Positions 35,345-43,161 of a stretch of DNA of 64,000 bases are shown one piece after another (the stretch's first letter is position 1; each line of letters starts with the position of its first letter). The position numbers and the translations under genes were made by a program. Source of the DNA: Flavobacterium frigoris PS1 (GTDB lineage: Bacteria > Bacteroidota > Bacteroidia > Flavobacteriales > Flavobacteriaceae); contig NZ_AHKF01000015.1 in NCBI RefSeq assembly GCF_000252125.1, positions 307,660 through 371,659 of the forward strand, given 5' to 3'. The notes under the pieces were generated by a model that was not told the DNA's origin, searched no databases, and was given only the letters and a program-made list of their open reading frames with translations.

Positions 35345-37213
35345 TTAGTGTTCGTGATCTTCTTCAATTTCAAATTCAGCATCTTTTTCCCAAATTTCCA
35401 TCTCACAAGGTTTGCAATTGAATTTTAGCTTGTACTCCAATTCGCCTTGTTTTAGTACTAATGGTTCTTTGAGCTTTTGATCCATATTTTCACGATGGTA
35501 TTTTGGGCATCTTTCCAGTTCGTATTTAATACAATATTTAGTTGTCATTACGCGAGACTTTCCTGGTTCCCACTGCAATTCAAATGCTTGTTCGATTTCA
35601 GTAACTCCATGACGTTCGTAGAATTTACGGGCCATTTTATTAGATACATTATACATGAAATCCAATTTGGTTTCTGGATAAGGATGTGTGGTTTTTACCA
35701 TTTGGTGTTCTTCACGATGGTAATTTGCTAGACGTATTTCAGACAATTGCTCGTAAACCGTTCTACGCATTTCGTTTACTTTCGATATTGGTAAGAACCA
35801 ATTTTGAGAGAACATTACATTAATTTCATCAGCGGTGTAAGGAGTGAATCCTGTTTTTGCTAACTGAGTTTTTATGTTTTCTTCTATTGAAAGATTGTTT
35901 TTAGTCTGTTCTTTGGCGTGTTCTAATTTTACAGTACTTACGTAGCCATCTTCATCAGTAGCGATAAGTTCAAAACCAGTTTCGTTTTCAGTCAATAATA
36001 AAGTAGTTCCTATTTTTCGAACTGCACTGTCTTCACGCTCCACAATTTTGATAAATGCGGCATCATTGTTACGATAGATAAAAGTTCCCGGAGCTAATTC
36101 TTTTAAAACATTTGGATATGCCAAGCCGTTTTCGACTTTGTTGACATAGATTCCGTCCGCTTCATTGTTTTCGTTGATGTAGCAAAGACCATCACCGTTA
36201 TTCAACATTTCTCCGTTTTCTATTTCGTAAGCATTGGCTGTTGTTTTGATGAGTTTACCAATGTATTGCCCTTTTGATTTTGGACTTTCCCAAGAGCCAA
36301 TAGTGCTGTGGCGCTCGTTTACAAAATAGTCAGTATAACCACGGTTGAAACTTTTGTTCAAAGCAGAGTCAAAGGTAAAAGTACATTTTCCCGATGATGC
36401 TTTGGTATATTTGTCGCTTCCTTCTAAAAAGCTGTCTAGCTTTTGTCTCAGGTAAGAAACATTATTTTTCACATAGACAATGTCTTTCAAGCGACCTTCG
36501 ATTTTAAAGGATATCACACCCGCTTCAACAAGATTCGGTATTTGGTCTGAAACGTCAAAATCTTTGATGGAAAGCAAGTGGCTGTTCTTGATTAAAGTTT
36601 CACCATGACCATCGATTAAGTTGTAGGGTAAACGGCAGTTTTGTGCGCAAGAACCACGGTTTGCAGAGCGTTCACCATTGGCTACACTCATATAGCAATT
36701 TCCACTAAAAGAAACACATAAAGCGCCTGTCACGAAAAATTCTAGTTCCACATCAGCAGTATCGCTGATTTCTTTTATTTGGTGCAGGTTCAGTTCACGA
36801 GCCAAAACGACACGTTTCATTCCAGCTTCTTTTAAGAATTTTATTTTTTCGGCATCACGGTTGTTGGCTTGTGTGCTCGCATGCAATACGATAGGGGGTA
36901 GATCCATTTCCATGATGGCCATATCCTGGACTATCAGTGCATCGACACCTATTTTGTACAGTGCCCATATCATTTGGCGACAGGTTTCTAACTCATTATC
37001 GTACAAAATTGTATTCATAACGACAAATACTTGTGCGTGATATAAATGTGCATATTTTACAAGAGCGGCAATATCTTCGATGGAATTGGTTGCATTAGAG
37101 CGTGCGCCAAATCTTGGTGCGCCAATATAAACTGCATCGGCACCACTATTGATGGCTGCTATTCCATGAATTAAATCTTTGGCAGGAGCCAGTATTTCTA
37201 TTTTCTTCTTCAT
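35345..37213 (-). CDS. U32 family RNA-hydroxylation protein (TrhP/RlhA type)
   Basis: This 622-residue protein is a U32 'peptidase' family member of the type now linked to RNA hydroxylation: TrhP acts on tRNA uridine 34 and RlhA on 23S rRNA C2501. The TIM-barrel-like N-terminal half (EILAPAKDLIHGIAAINSGADAVYIGAPRFGAR) carries four clustered cysteines, Cys166, Cys173, Cys189 and Cys193, which probably bind an Fe-S cluster. Further cysteines near the C-terminus (FNCKPCEMEIW) may form a zinc site. The length is closer to RlhA than TrhP, but I cannot decide the target. It has its own terminator and a 409-bp upstream region with a structured element. Confidence 0.88.
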   Translation of the reverse strand: MKKKIEILAPAKDLIHGIAAINSGADAVYIGAPRFGARSNATNSIEDIAALVKYAHLYHAQVFVVMNTILYDNELETCRQMIWALYKIGVDALIVQDMAIMEMDLPPIVLHASTQANNRDAEKIKFLKEAGMKRVVLARELNLHQIKEISDTADVELEFFVTGALCVSFSGNCYMSVANGERSANRGSCAQNCRLPYNLIDGHGETLIKNSHLLSIKDFDVSDQIPNLVEAGVISFKIEGRLKDIVYVKNNVSYLRQKLDSFLEGSDKYTKASSGKCTFTFDSALNKSFNRGYTDYFVNERHSTIGSWESPKSKGQYIGKLIKTTANAYEIENGEMLNNGDGLCYINENNEADGIYVNKVENGLAYPNVLKELAPGTFIYRNNDAAFIKIVEREDSAVRKIGTTLLLTENETGFELIATDEDGYVSTVKLEHAKEQTKNNLSIEENIKTQLAKTGFTPYTADEINVMFSQNWFLPISKVNEMRRTVYEQLSEIRLANYHREEHQMVKTTHPYPETKLDFMYNVSNKMARKFYERHGVTEIEQAFELQWEPGKSRVMTTKYCIKYELERCPKYHRENMDQKLKEPLVLKQGELEYKLKFNCKPCEMEIWEKDAEFEIEEDHEH

Positions 37214-37455
37214 CTTTAAAACTTTAGGCTTTTAGGTTTTGGCCTAAAATAGTTTGCAAAGTTCCTATAAATTATCCAAGATTTCTAATTAGGGTAAGGG
37301 TTTTTTGGAAATAATTCAGCTAAAAGAGAAATGTGGGGTAAAGATTGGACCTTTTTTTATAATTGCTCAGCTCATGCCAACATATTAAAAGGTGTATTCG
37401 TATTGATATCTCAGGAATTTATCGGTAATAGATAATGATAAAGACTAATTTTATA

Positions 37456-37553
37456 GGGGATTCGCGTGAGGGATAATAGCGGCATCCTTTTATAGAGCGA
37501 AAGCGGAATAAAAGATATAGCGAATAGCCCGATTCGCCGCCGCGAACACGCCC
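37456..37553. ncRNA. GC-rich foldable element, candidate intergenic repeat or RNA
   Basis: On the plus strand the element reads GGGGATTCGCG ... CGCGAACACGCCC as an outer stem (TTCGCG with CGCGAA, GGG with CCC). Inside are a hairpin with stem CTTTTAT/ATAAAAG capped by GC-GAAA-GC (a GNRA tetraloop) and a second hairpin GCGAAT/ATTCGC. It stands out in the AT-rich gap. I have an impression of similar blocks (…GGATGCCGCTATTATCCCTCACGC… on the minus strand) in other Flavobacterium genomes; that is memory, not a search. Which strand is transcribed, if any, is unclear. Only one copy is in this window. Confidence 0.5.
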
Positions 37554-37558
37554 AAAAA

Positions 37559-37590
37559 AAATACCTCAAGAAAATTTCCTGAGGTATTTA
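37559..37590 (-). terminator. Terminator after aspC-type aminotransferase
   Basis: The stem AATACCTCA / TGAGGTATT followed on the minus strand by a T tract, 33 bp past the gene's stop. Confidence 0.88.
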
Positions 37591-37622
37591 TGTATTTATT
37601 TAAACCGGATTAAGACTTTGGG

Positions 37623-38810
37623 CTATAGTGCTAATGCGTCTTTAATTCTTTTTAAAGCTTCTTTTAAAATGTCGTCGCTAGTTGCGTAAGAGAAACGGAT
37701 ACAGTCTGGGTTTCCAAAAGCATCACCTGTTACAGTTGCTACATTCGCTTCGGCCAAAAGATACATTGATAAATCCATTGCGTTATTGATTTCAGTTCCT
37801 CTTAGTGTTTTTCCGAAGAAAGAAGAAACGTCAGGGAATACATAAAATGCTCCTTCTGGAACGTTGATTTTAACTCCAGGAATTTCTTTTAGCAATCCTA
37901 CAACTAAGTCTCTTCGGCTATGGAAAGCGTCAACCATGTGTTTTAGAACACTTGGATCAGCATCTACAGCAGTGATAGTAGCGCGTTGTGCAATACTGTT
38001 AGCTCCAGAAGTTACTTGTCCTTGGATTTTTGTACATGCTTTTGCGATAAATTCAGGTGCTCCTATGTAACCAATTCTCCATCCTGTCATAGCGAACGCT
38101 TTGGCAACTCCGTTTACAGTGATTGTTTTTTCTAACATTCCTGGGATAGATGCAATACTGCAAAAAGTCCCTGAGAAATTGATGTGCTCATAGATTTCAT
38201 CTGCAACAACGTATACATGTGGGTATTTTTCTAATACTTTAGCCAATGCAGTTAGCTCTTCACGGTTGTAAACAGATCCAGATGGGTTACAAGGTGTACT
38301 AAACCACATCATTTTTGTTTTTGGTGTGATAGCAGCTTCTAATTGTTCTGGTGTGATTTTAAAATCACTTTCGATAGAGGTTGGAACTTCTACTGGAATT
38401 CCTCCAGACAATTTTACGATTTCGAAATAAGAAACCCAGTAGGGTGCAGGTAAAATTACTTCGTCACCATCATTTAGCATTACTTGTGCAATGTTGTATA
38501 ATGATTGTTTTGCTCCAGTTGAAACTACAATTTGAGACGGTTTGTACTCTAGATTGTTGTCTCTTTTAAATTTTCGGCAAATGGCATCTTTCAATTCACC
38601 ATATCCTTCCACAGGCGAATAGGTGCTATAGTTTTCGTCAATCGCTTTCTTTGCTGCTTCTTTGATGAAGTCAGGTGTATTAAAGTCAGGTTCCCCTAAA
38701 CTTAAACTGATGATGTCTTTTCCTTGTGCTTTTAATTCTCTGGCCAAAGCAGCCATTGCTAATGTTTGTGAAGTCGCTAGGTTGTTAATTCTGTCTGAAA
38801 GTGGATTCAT
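37623..38810 (-). CDS. aspC: Class I PLP aminotransferase, aspartate-type
   Basis: This 395-residue fold-type I aminotransferase would exchange amino groups between aspartate and 2-oxoglutarate, or between similar substrates. PLP is bound by Lys237 in NGVAKAFAMTGWRIGY. CNPSGSVYN and VVADEIYEHI are the usual cofactor-contact segments, and the substrate arginine lies in CIRFSYATS near the end. The overall pattern is the aspartate aminotransferase Ib type found in many bacteria. Promiscuity for other amino acids is possible. A terminator follows, and a separate palindrome lies upstream at 38880-38913. Confidence 0.93.
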   Translation of the reverse strand: MNPLSDRINNLATSQTLAMAALARELKAQGKDIISLSLGEPDFNTPDFIKEAAKKAIDENYSTYSPVEGYGELKDAICRKFKRDNNLEYKPSQIVVSTGAKQSLYNIAQVMLNDGDEVILPAPYWVSYFEIVKLSGGIPVEVPTSIESDFKITPEQLEAAITPKTKMMWFSTPCNPSGSVYNREELTALAKVLEKYPHVYVVADEIYEHINFSGTFCSIASIPGMLEKTITVNGVAKAFAMTGWRIGYIGAPEFIAKACTKIQGQVTSGANSIAQRATITAVDADPSVLKHMVDAFHSRRDLVVGLLKEIPGVKINVPEGAFYVFPDVSSFFGKTLRGTEINNAMDLSMYLLAEANVATVTGDAFGNPDCIRFSYATSDDILKEALKRIKDALAL

Positions 38811-38879
38811 TAAAGTAGTGTTGATGCCCTAGATATGAATAGGTAGGGTAGTTATTGATTAGTTTTTAGTTTTATTTTG

Positions 38880-38913
38880 ATTGTAGGGAGGCACTACAGT
38901 GCCTCCCTACAAT
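38880..38913. repeat. Perfect 16-bp-arm palindrome
   Basis: ATTGTAGGGAGGCACT and its exact complement flank a 2-nt centre. It lies between the desaturase stop and the aminotransferase start, both on the minus strand. It can form a strong hairpin but has no T run, so it is not a standard terminator. Confidence 0.85.
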
Positions 38914-38925
38914 TTTCGTGTACAA

Positions 38926-40020
38926 TTATATAAGTTCTGGTTTCATCCCCAATTCTTTCAAATGTTTGAAATGGGCGATAACTGCGCTGCGCATCGTTTT
39001 GTATTCATAATACGGCAAATTGCATTCTTGTGCTGTTTCTTTCACGATTTTTGCAATTTTCCCGTAATGTACATGACTGATGTTAGGGAAAATATGGTGC
39101 TCGATTTGGTGGTTTAAACCTCCAGTATACCAGTTTACAATAGCATTTTTTGGAGCAAAATTGGTAGTTGTAAATAATTGGTGAATTGCCCAAGTATTGT
39201 CCATTTCTCCTAATTCATTTGGTGATGGATTAGTTGTTTCTTCTACAACATGTGCTAGTTGGAATACGATGCTCAAAATCAAGCCAGCGGTATAGTGCAT
39301 GATAAAGAATCCGATTAATACTTTCCACCAAGTAATGCCTATCACTATTGGCAATACAATCCAGATGGAAACATAAATTACTTTTGTAATTATTAAGGTT
39401 GTCCAAAGGATCTTAGGGCTTTTAGCTTCTCCATAAGATAATTTTCTTTTTAGATAACTTTTCATTTGCTTGAAATCAGTTGTTAACGCCCAATTAAAAG
39501 TAAGCAGTCCATATAAAAATACGGAATAATATTGTTGAAAACGGTGGAAATTATGCCATTTTGCATCTTTTGTAAAGCGGATTATTCTTCCTGCATCAAG
39601 ATCCTCGTCATGACCTGGGATGTTAGTATAGGTATGGTGAAGTACATTATGTTGTACTTGCCAGTTGTGCACATTTCCTGCTAAAACGTAAATGGTTCCT
39701 CCCATGAATTTATTTACCCAGCTTTTATTTGAGTAGGAGCCATGATTTCCATCATGCATCACATTCATTCCTACTCCAGCCATCCCTATTCCCATAACAA
39801 TGGTCAATAAAAGATGTGCCCAAAAAGGCATGTCAAGAGTTAAAATCAAAAAGTAAGGCGCAAGAAAAACAGTTATAAGGATAACTGTTTTTAAATAAAG
39901 CCTCCAGTTTCCTGTTTTTTGTATGTTGTTTTCTTTGAAGTAGTTGTTAACCCGTGAGTTAAGCGTTCTGAAAAACTTCAGGTTATCTTGTCTTGCAAAT
40001 GTAGGTGCCGTATTATTCAT
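38926..40020 (-). CDS. Membrane fatty acid desaturase
   Basis: This 364-residue membrane desaturase introduces double bonds into acyl chains using a di-iron centre. Three histidine boxes are clear: HDGNH (89-93), HNVLHH (124-129) and a C-terminal HQIEHH. Several hydrophobic spans surround them. There is no fused cytochrome b5, so electrons must come from a separate carrier. A longer frame starts at 40149 and would run past the rsmG start, so I chose ATG 40020 (MNNTAPTFAR). A TATCTTTG box (minus strand, 40040-40047) lies 20-27 bp before it. Chain position is unknown; membrane fluidity at low temperature is a usual role. Confidence 0.92.
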   Translation of the reverse strand: MNNTAPTFARQDNLKFFRTLNSRVNNYFKENNIQKTGNWRLYLKTVILITVFLAPYFLILTLDMPFWAHLLLTIVMGIGMAGVGMNVMHDGNHGSYSNKSWVNKFMGGTIYVLAGNVHNWQVQHNVLHHTYTNIPGHDEDLDAGRIIRFTKDAKWHNFHRFQQYYSVFLYGLLTFNWALTTDFKQMKSYLKRKLSYGEAKSPKILWTTLIITKVIYVSIWIVLPIVIGITWWKVLIGFFIMHYTAGLILSIVFQLAHVVEETTNPSPNELGEMDNTWAIHQLFTTTNFAPKNAIVNWYTGGLNHQIEHHIFPNISHVHYGKIAKIVKETAQECNLPYYEYKTMRSAVIAHFKHLKELGMKPELI

Positions 40021-40039
40021 ATGTAAATATAATAAGTTC

Positions 40040-40073
40040 CAAAGATAATTATTATAAATTTTAACTGTGCCAA
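40040..40073 (-). promoter_or_regulatory. Candidate promoter of the desaturase
   Basis: On the minus strand TATCTTTG (40047-40040) and TTG (40073-40071) are 23 bp apart, at the long end of the consensus. Confidence 0.55.
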
Positions 40074-40104
40074 ATTGAGTTAAATATTTAAGAGTTAAAA
40101 ATAG

Positions 40105-40112
40105 TACTTTTG
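40105..40112 (+). promoter_or_regulatory. -7 box of rsmG
   Basis: TACTTTTG on the plus strand lies 17-24 bp before the rsmG start codon. The nearest TTG upstream is too far, so only the -7 element is claimed. Confidence 0.5.
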
Positions 40113-40128
40113 TTAAAAAAATAGAACG

Positions 40129-40758
40129 ATGGACGAGATTATTAAGCATTTTCCTTATTTAACCGATATTCAAAAAGAGCAGTTCGCAAAATTGGACGAT
40201 TTGTATCACGATTGGAACGAAAAAATTAATGTCATTTCTAGAAAAGATATTGATGCCTTATATACCAAACATATTTTGCATTCCTTGGGGATTGCCAAAA
40301 TCATAAAATTTGAACCTGGGACTTTTGTCTTGGATGTAGGAACTGGAGGTGGATTTCCCGGAATCCCACTGGCGATTCTTTTTCCGGAGACCCGTTTTTT
40401 TCTGATTGATATAATTGGTAAAAAAATAAAGGTAGTTCAGGCTGTTGCCGAAGCATTAGAATTGAAAAACGTGAAAGCGGAACAGTTGCGTGCTGAAAAC
40501 GTAAAAGGTGATTTTGATTTCATCGTGAGTCGTGCTGTTACTAATATGCCTGATTTTGTTTCTTGGGTAAAGACAAAAATTAAGAAAAATAACAAGCACG
40601 AGCTAAAAAACGGAATCCTTTACCTAAAAGGCGGAGACTTGACAGAAGAATTGAAGGATTTTCCTAAAGCGACTGAATATAATTTAGCTAATTTCTTTGA
40701 AGATGAATTCTTTGAAACAAAGAAAGTAGTGCATTTGCCCTTGAAGTTTACAGTTTAG
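40129..40758 (+). CDS. rsmG: 16S rRNA (guanine-527-N7) methyltransferase
   Basis: RsmG methylates G527 of 16S rRNA; its loss gives low-level streptomycin resistance in other bacteria. The 209-residue protein has the RsmG glycine motif VLDVGTGGGFPGIPLAI (glycines around 71-78) and the SRAVTNMPDFV segment near the active site. Length is normal. It is divergent from the desaturase gene and shares a strong convergent terminator with pruA. Secure. Confidence 0.96.
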   Translation: MDEIIKHFPYLTDIQKEQFAKLDDLYHDWNEKINVISRKDIDALYTKHILHSLGIAKIIKFEPGTFVLDVGTGGGFPGIPLAILFPETRFFLIDIIGKKIKVVQAVAEALELKNVKAEQLRAENVKGDFDFIVSRAVTNMPDFVSWVKTKIKKNNKHELKNGILYLKGGDLTEELKDFPKATEYNLANFFEDEFFETKKVVHLPLKFTV

Positions 40759-40811
40759 TCAATTATTTGAGCGTCTTAAGGTTGAAAGAGTAGAATAACA
40801 TCATAAAATTC

Positions 40812-40848
40812 AAAAAGCCGAATCTAAAATTTTAGATTCGGCTTTTTT
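40812..40848. terminator. Bidirectional terminator between rsmG and pruA
   Basis: The perfect inverted repeat AAAAAGCCGAATCTAAAAT / ATTTTAGATTCGGCTTTTT lies between the convergent genes. Confidence 0.95.
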
Positions 40849-40898
40849 ATACTTGCAAAGTTTTTTAAGACTTTCGACGTTCATACTTTAAGACTCAT

Positions 40899-42527
40899 TT
40901 ATTCTCCCAAAAATGGGTATCTGTAATCTGTTGGAGTTACAAAAGTTTCTTTGATTGTTCTAGGAGAAGCCCAACGCAATAAGTTCAATGGAGAACCCGC
41001 TTTGTCATTTGTTCCTGAAGCTCTTGCTCCACCAAATGGTTGTTGTCCTACGACAGCACCTGTTGGTTTATCATTGATATAGAAATTACCAGCAGCATTT
41101 TGTAATTTCACTGTTGCTACTTCAATAGCATAACGATCTTGACTGAAAACAGCTCCTGTTAATGCATATTCAGATGTAGTATCTACTAACTCAAGAGTTT
41201 CTTCCCATTTAGCATCTTCGTAAACAAAAATTGTCATTACTGGTCCGAATAATTCAGTTGCCATAGTTGAGTAATGAGGATTAGTCGTTACAATAACTGT
41301 AGGCTCAATAAAGTATCCTACTGATTTGTCGTAGTTTCCACCAACGATAATTTCAGCATCAGAATCTTTTTTAGCTTGGTCAATAAAACTAGCCAATTTG
41401 TCAAATGAACCTTCATGAATAACGGCAGTAATAAAATTACTGAAATCTTCTGGAGAACCCATTTTCATTGATTTTACATCAGCGATAATTTGTTCTTTTA
41501 CTGCTGGCCATAAACTTTTTGGCACATAAGATCTGGAGGCAGCTGAACATTTTTGTCCTTGAAATTCAAAAGCTCCACGAACAATACCTGTAGAAACTTG
41601 TTTTGGGTTCGCACTTGAATGTGCTATGATGAAATCTTTTCCACCTGTTTCCCCTACGATTCTTGGGTAGGTTTTGTAATGGTGAATGTTAGTTCCAATT
41701 TTTGCCCAGATGTCTTTGAATACGTTAGTTGAACCTGTAAAGTGAATTCCAGCAAAATCACGACTTGCAAGAACCGTATCCGTAATCATTTGCGCATCTC
41801 CAAAAACTACGTTGATAACTCCATCCGGAACTCCTGCTTCTTTGAATACTTCAATAATGATTTGTGCAGAAAATACTTGGCTATCACTTGGTTTCCAAAC
41901 AACAACGTTACCCATCATCGCAGCACTAGCTGGAAGATTAGCAGCAATTGCTGTAAAGTTAAACGGTGTGATTGCATATACAAATCCTTCAAGAGGTCTA
42001 TATTCTAAACGGTTCCACATATCTGAGGTAGATGTTGGTTGATCCCCGTATATTTGAGTCATGAATTCTACGTTGAAACGTAAAAAGTCAATTAATTCAC
42101 ATGAAGCATCAATTTCTGCCTGATGAACATTTTTAGATTGCGCAATCATTGTTGCAGCATTTATTCTTGCTCTGTAAGGTCCTGCGATCAATTCGGCTGC
42201 TTTAAGGAAAATAGCGGCACGTTGTTCCCAAGCCATGTTAGCCCAAGCAGTTCTAGACTCTAATGCGTTTGCAATAGCTTTCTCAACATGAGACTTTTCG
42301 GCAAGATGATACGTTCCTACGATATGTTTGTGATCGTGAGGAGCCGACATTGTTTTTGTATTTCCAGTTCTAATTTCTTCGCTTCCAATATATAATGGCA
42401 CGTCAATTTTAGAATTCCACATTTTAGTGTAAGCTGCTTGAACGGCTGCTTTTTCAGGTGAATTTGGTGCATACCCTTTTACTGGTTCGTTTACCGCTTT
42501 TGGTACGTGAAAAAATCCTTTTAGCAT
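40899..42527 (-). CDS. pruA: 1-pyrroline-5-carboxylate dehydrogenase
   Basis: PruA oxidises glutamate semialdehyde (from pyrroline-5-carboxylate) to glutamate, the second step of proline breakdown. The 542-residue protein is a single-domain aldehyde dehydrogenase of the P5CDH type: general base Glu293 in RIVGETGGKDF, nucleophile Cys327 in FQGQKCSAASR, and the P5CDH-like C-terminal NDKPTGAVVGQQPFGGARASGTNDKAG. No proline dehydrogenase domain is fused, so putA/proline dehydrogenase must be elsewhere. The 5' region holds a 7-bp-arm inverted repeat (42545-42560). Confidence 0.96.
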   Translation of the reverse strand: MLKGFFHVPKAVNEPVKGYAPNSPEKAAVQAAYTKMWNSKIDVPLYIGSEEIRTGNTKTMSAPHDHKHIVGTYHLAEKSHVEKAIANALESRTAWANMAWEQRAAIFLKAAELIAGPYRARINAATMIAQSKNVHQAEIDASCELIDFLRFNVEFMTQIYGDQPTSTSDMWNRLEYRPLEGFVYAITPFNFTAIAANLPASAAMMGNVVVWKPSDSQVFSAQIIIEVFKEAGVPDGVINVVFGDAQMITDTVLASRDFAGIHFTGSTNVFKDIWAKIGTNIHHYKTYPRIVGETGGKDFIIAHSSANPKQVSTGIVRGAFEFQGQKCSAASRSYVPKSLWPAVKEQIIADVKSMKMGSPEDFSNFITAVIHEGSFDKLASFIDQAKKDSDAEIIVGGNYDKSVGYFIEPTVIVTTNPHYSTMATELFGPVMTIFVYEDAKWEETLELVDTTSEYALTGAVFSQDRYAIEVATVKLQNAAGNFYINDKPTGAVVGQQPFGGARASGTNDKAGSPLNLLRWASPRTIKETFVTPTDYRYPFLGE

Positions 42528-42544
42528 GATATTGTAATTTGTTA

Positions 42545-42560
42545 ATCTGTTTTAACAGAT
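42545..42560. promoter_or_regulatory. Inverted repeat in the pruA leader
   Basis: ATCTGTT-TT-AACAGAT lies 18 bp upstream of the pruA start. It may be an operator or a leader hairpin. A TACTTTTG box is at 42622-42629 on the minus strand. Confidence 0.45.
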
Positions 42561-42694
42561 AAGATTAGACAATTATAAATAAATAAATTACTGTAATTGT
42601 TGCGAATAATTTATTGCAGGACAAAAGTACAAATGATAATTTGAAATTTTGATAAATTTAGTATAAGAAAAAGGAATATCTTCAGTAGTAAACG

Positions 42695-43081
42695 TTAATT
42701 CAATGCAAATGGGGCGCACAATTTAAAAGTAGGTACGAAAACTTTAAAGTTTTTTGTGCTCGTAAAATTAATCATATTAAAATAGCCTTTCATTGCGCCG
42801 TAAGGAGACGACAACAAACAACCTGAACTATAAGTATGGAGTTCCCCTGGTTTTAAAACTGGTTTTTTTCCGATGATTCCTTCGCCATCAACAATCTCTA
42901 TATTGTTTAGAGAGTCAAAAATTTCCCAATGTCTTGAAGTCAACTGGACAGAATCCTTGCTGTAGTTTTCTATCGTGATCTGATAACTGAAGGCAAAGTG
43001 GATTTTATAGTTCTTGAAGTAAGTGCCTTCAAAACTAGTCAACACCGAAATTTTTATGCCTCTTGTTATTTGAGAAACCAT
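42695..43081 (-). CDS. apaG: ApaG family protein
   Basis: This 128-residue single-domain protein is ApaG, a fibronectin-III-like beta sandwich. The diagnostic stretches are IKISVLTSFEGTYFKNYKIHFAFSYQITIEN and GKKPVLKPGELHTYSSGCLLSSPYGAMKGYF. ApaG has been linked to Co2+/Mg2+ efflux in Salmonella, but its biochemical role is unresolved. Length is normal. It lies between pruA and the T9SS plug gene with no clear operon partner. Confidence 0.94.
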   Translation of the reverse strand: MVSQITRGIKISVLTSFEGTYFKNYKIHFAFSYQITIENYSKDSVQLTSRHWEIFDSLNNIEIVDGEGIIGKKPVLKPGELHTYSSGCLLSSPYGAMKGYFNMINFTSTKNFKVFVPTFKLCAPFALN

Positions 43082-43161
43082 AATAAAGTATTAAATATGT
43101 GTGTAATAACAACAAAATTACAATTTTTTGATTTTGTTTTGCCGCTTTTCTAAATATTTTT

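Larger units (their letters stand above)
37214..37622. other. Long intergenic region with structured element
   Basis: These 409 bp between aspC and the U32 gene, both on the minus strand, hold the aspC terminator (37559-37590), a GC-rich structured element (about 37456-37553) and the AT-rich leader of the U32 gene. A small inverted repeat TTAGGC / GCCTAA lies at 37226-37249. No ORF is seen. Confidence 0.7.

Noticed and set aside
37226..37249. Inverted repeat TTAGGC / GCCTAA in the U32 leader
   Set aside because: A 6-bp stem in AT-rich DNA is too weak to claim as a regulatory site.
38926..40149. Longer desaturase frame from 40149
   Set aside because: It would overlap the rsmG start and include the promoter region. 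ATG 40020 follows a TATCTTTG box and starts a normal desaturase.
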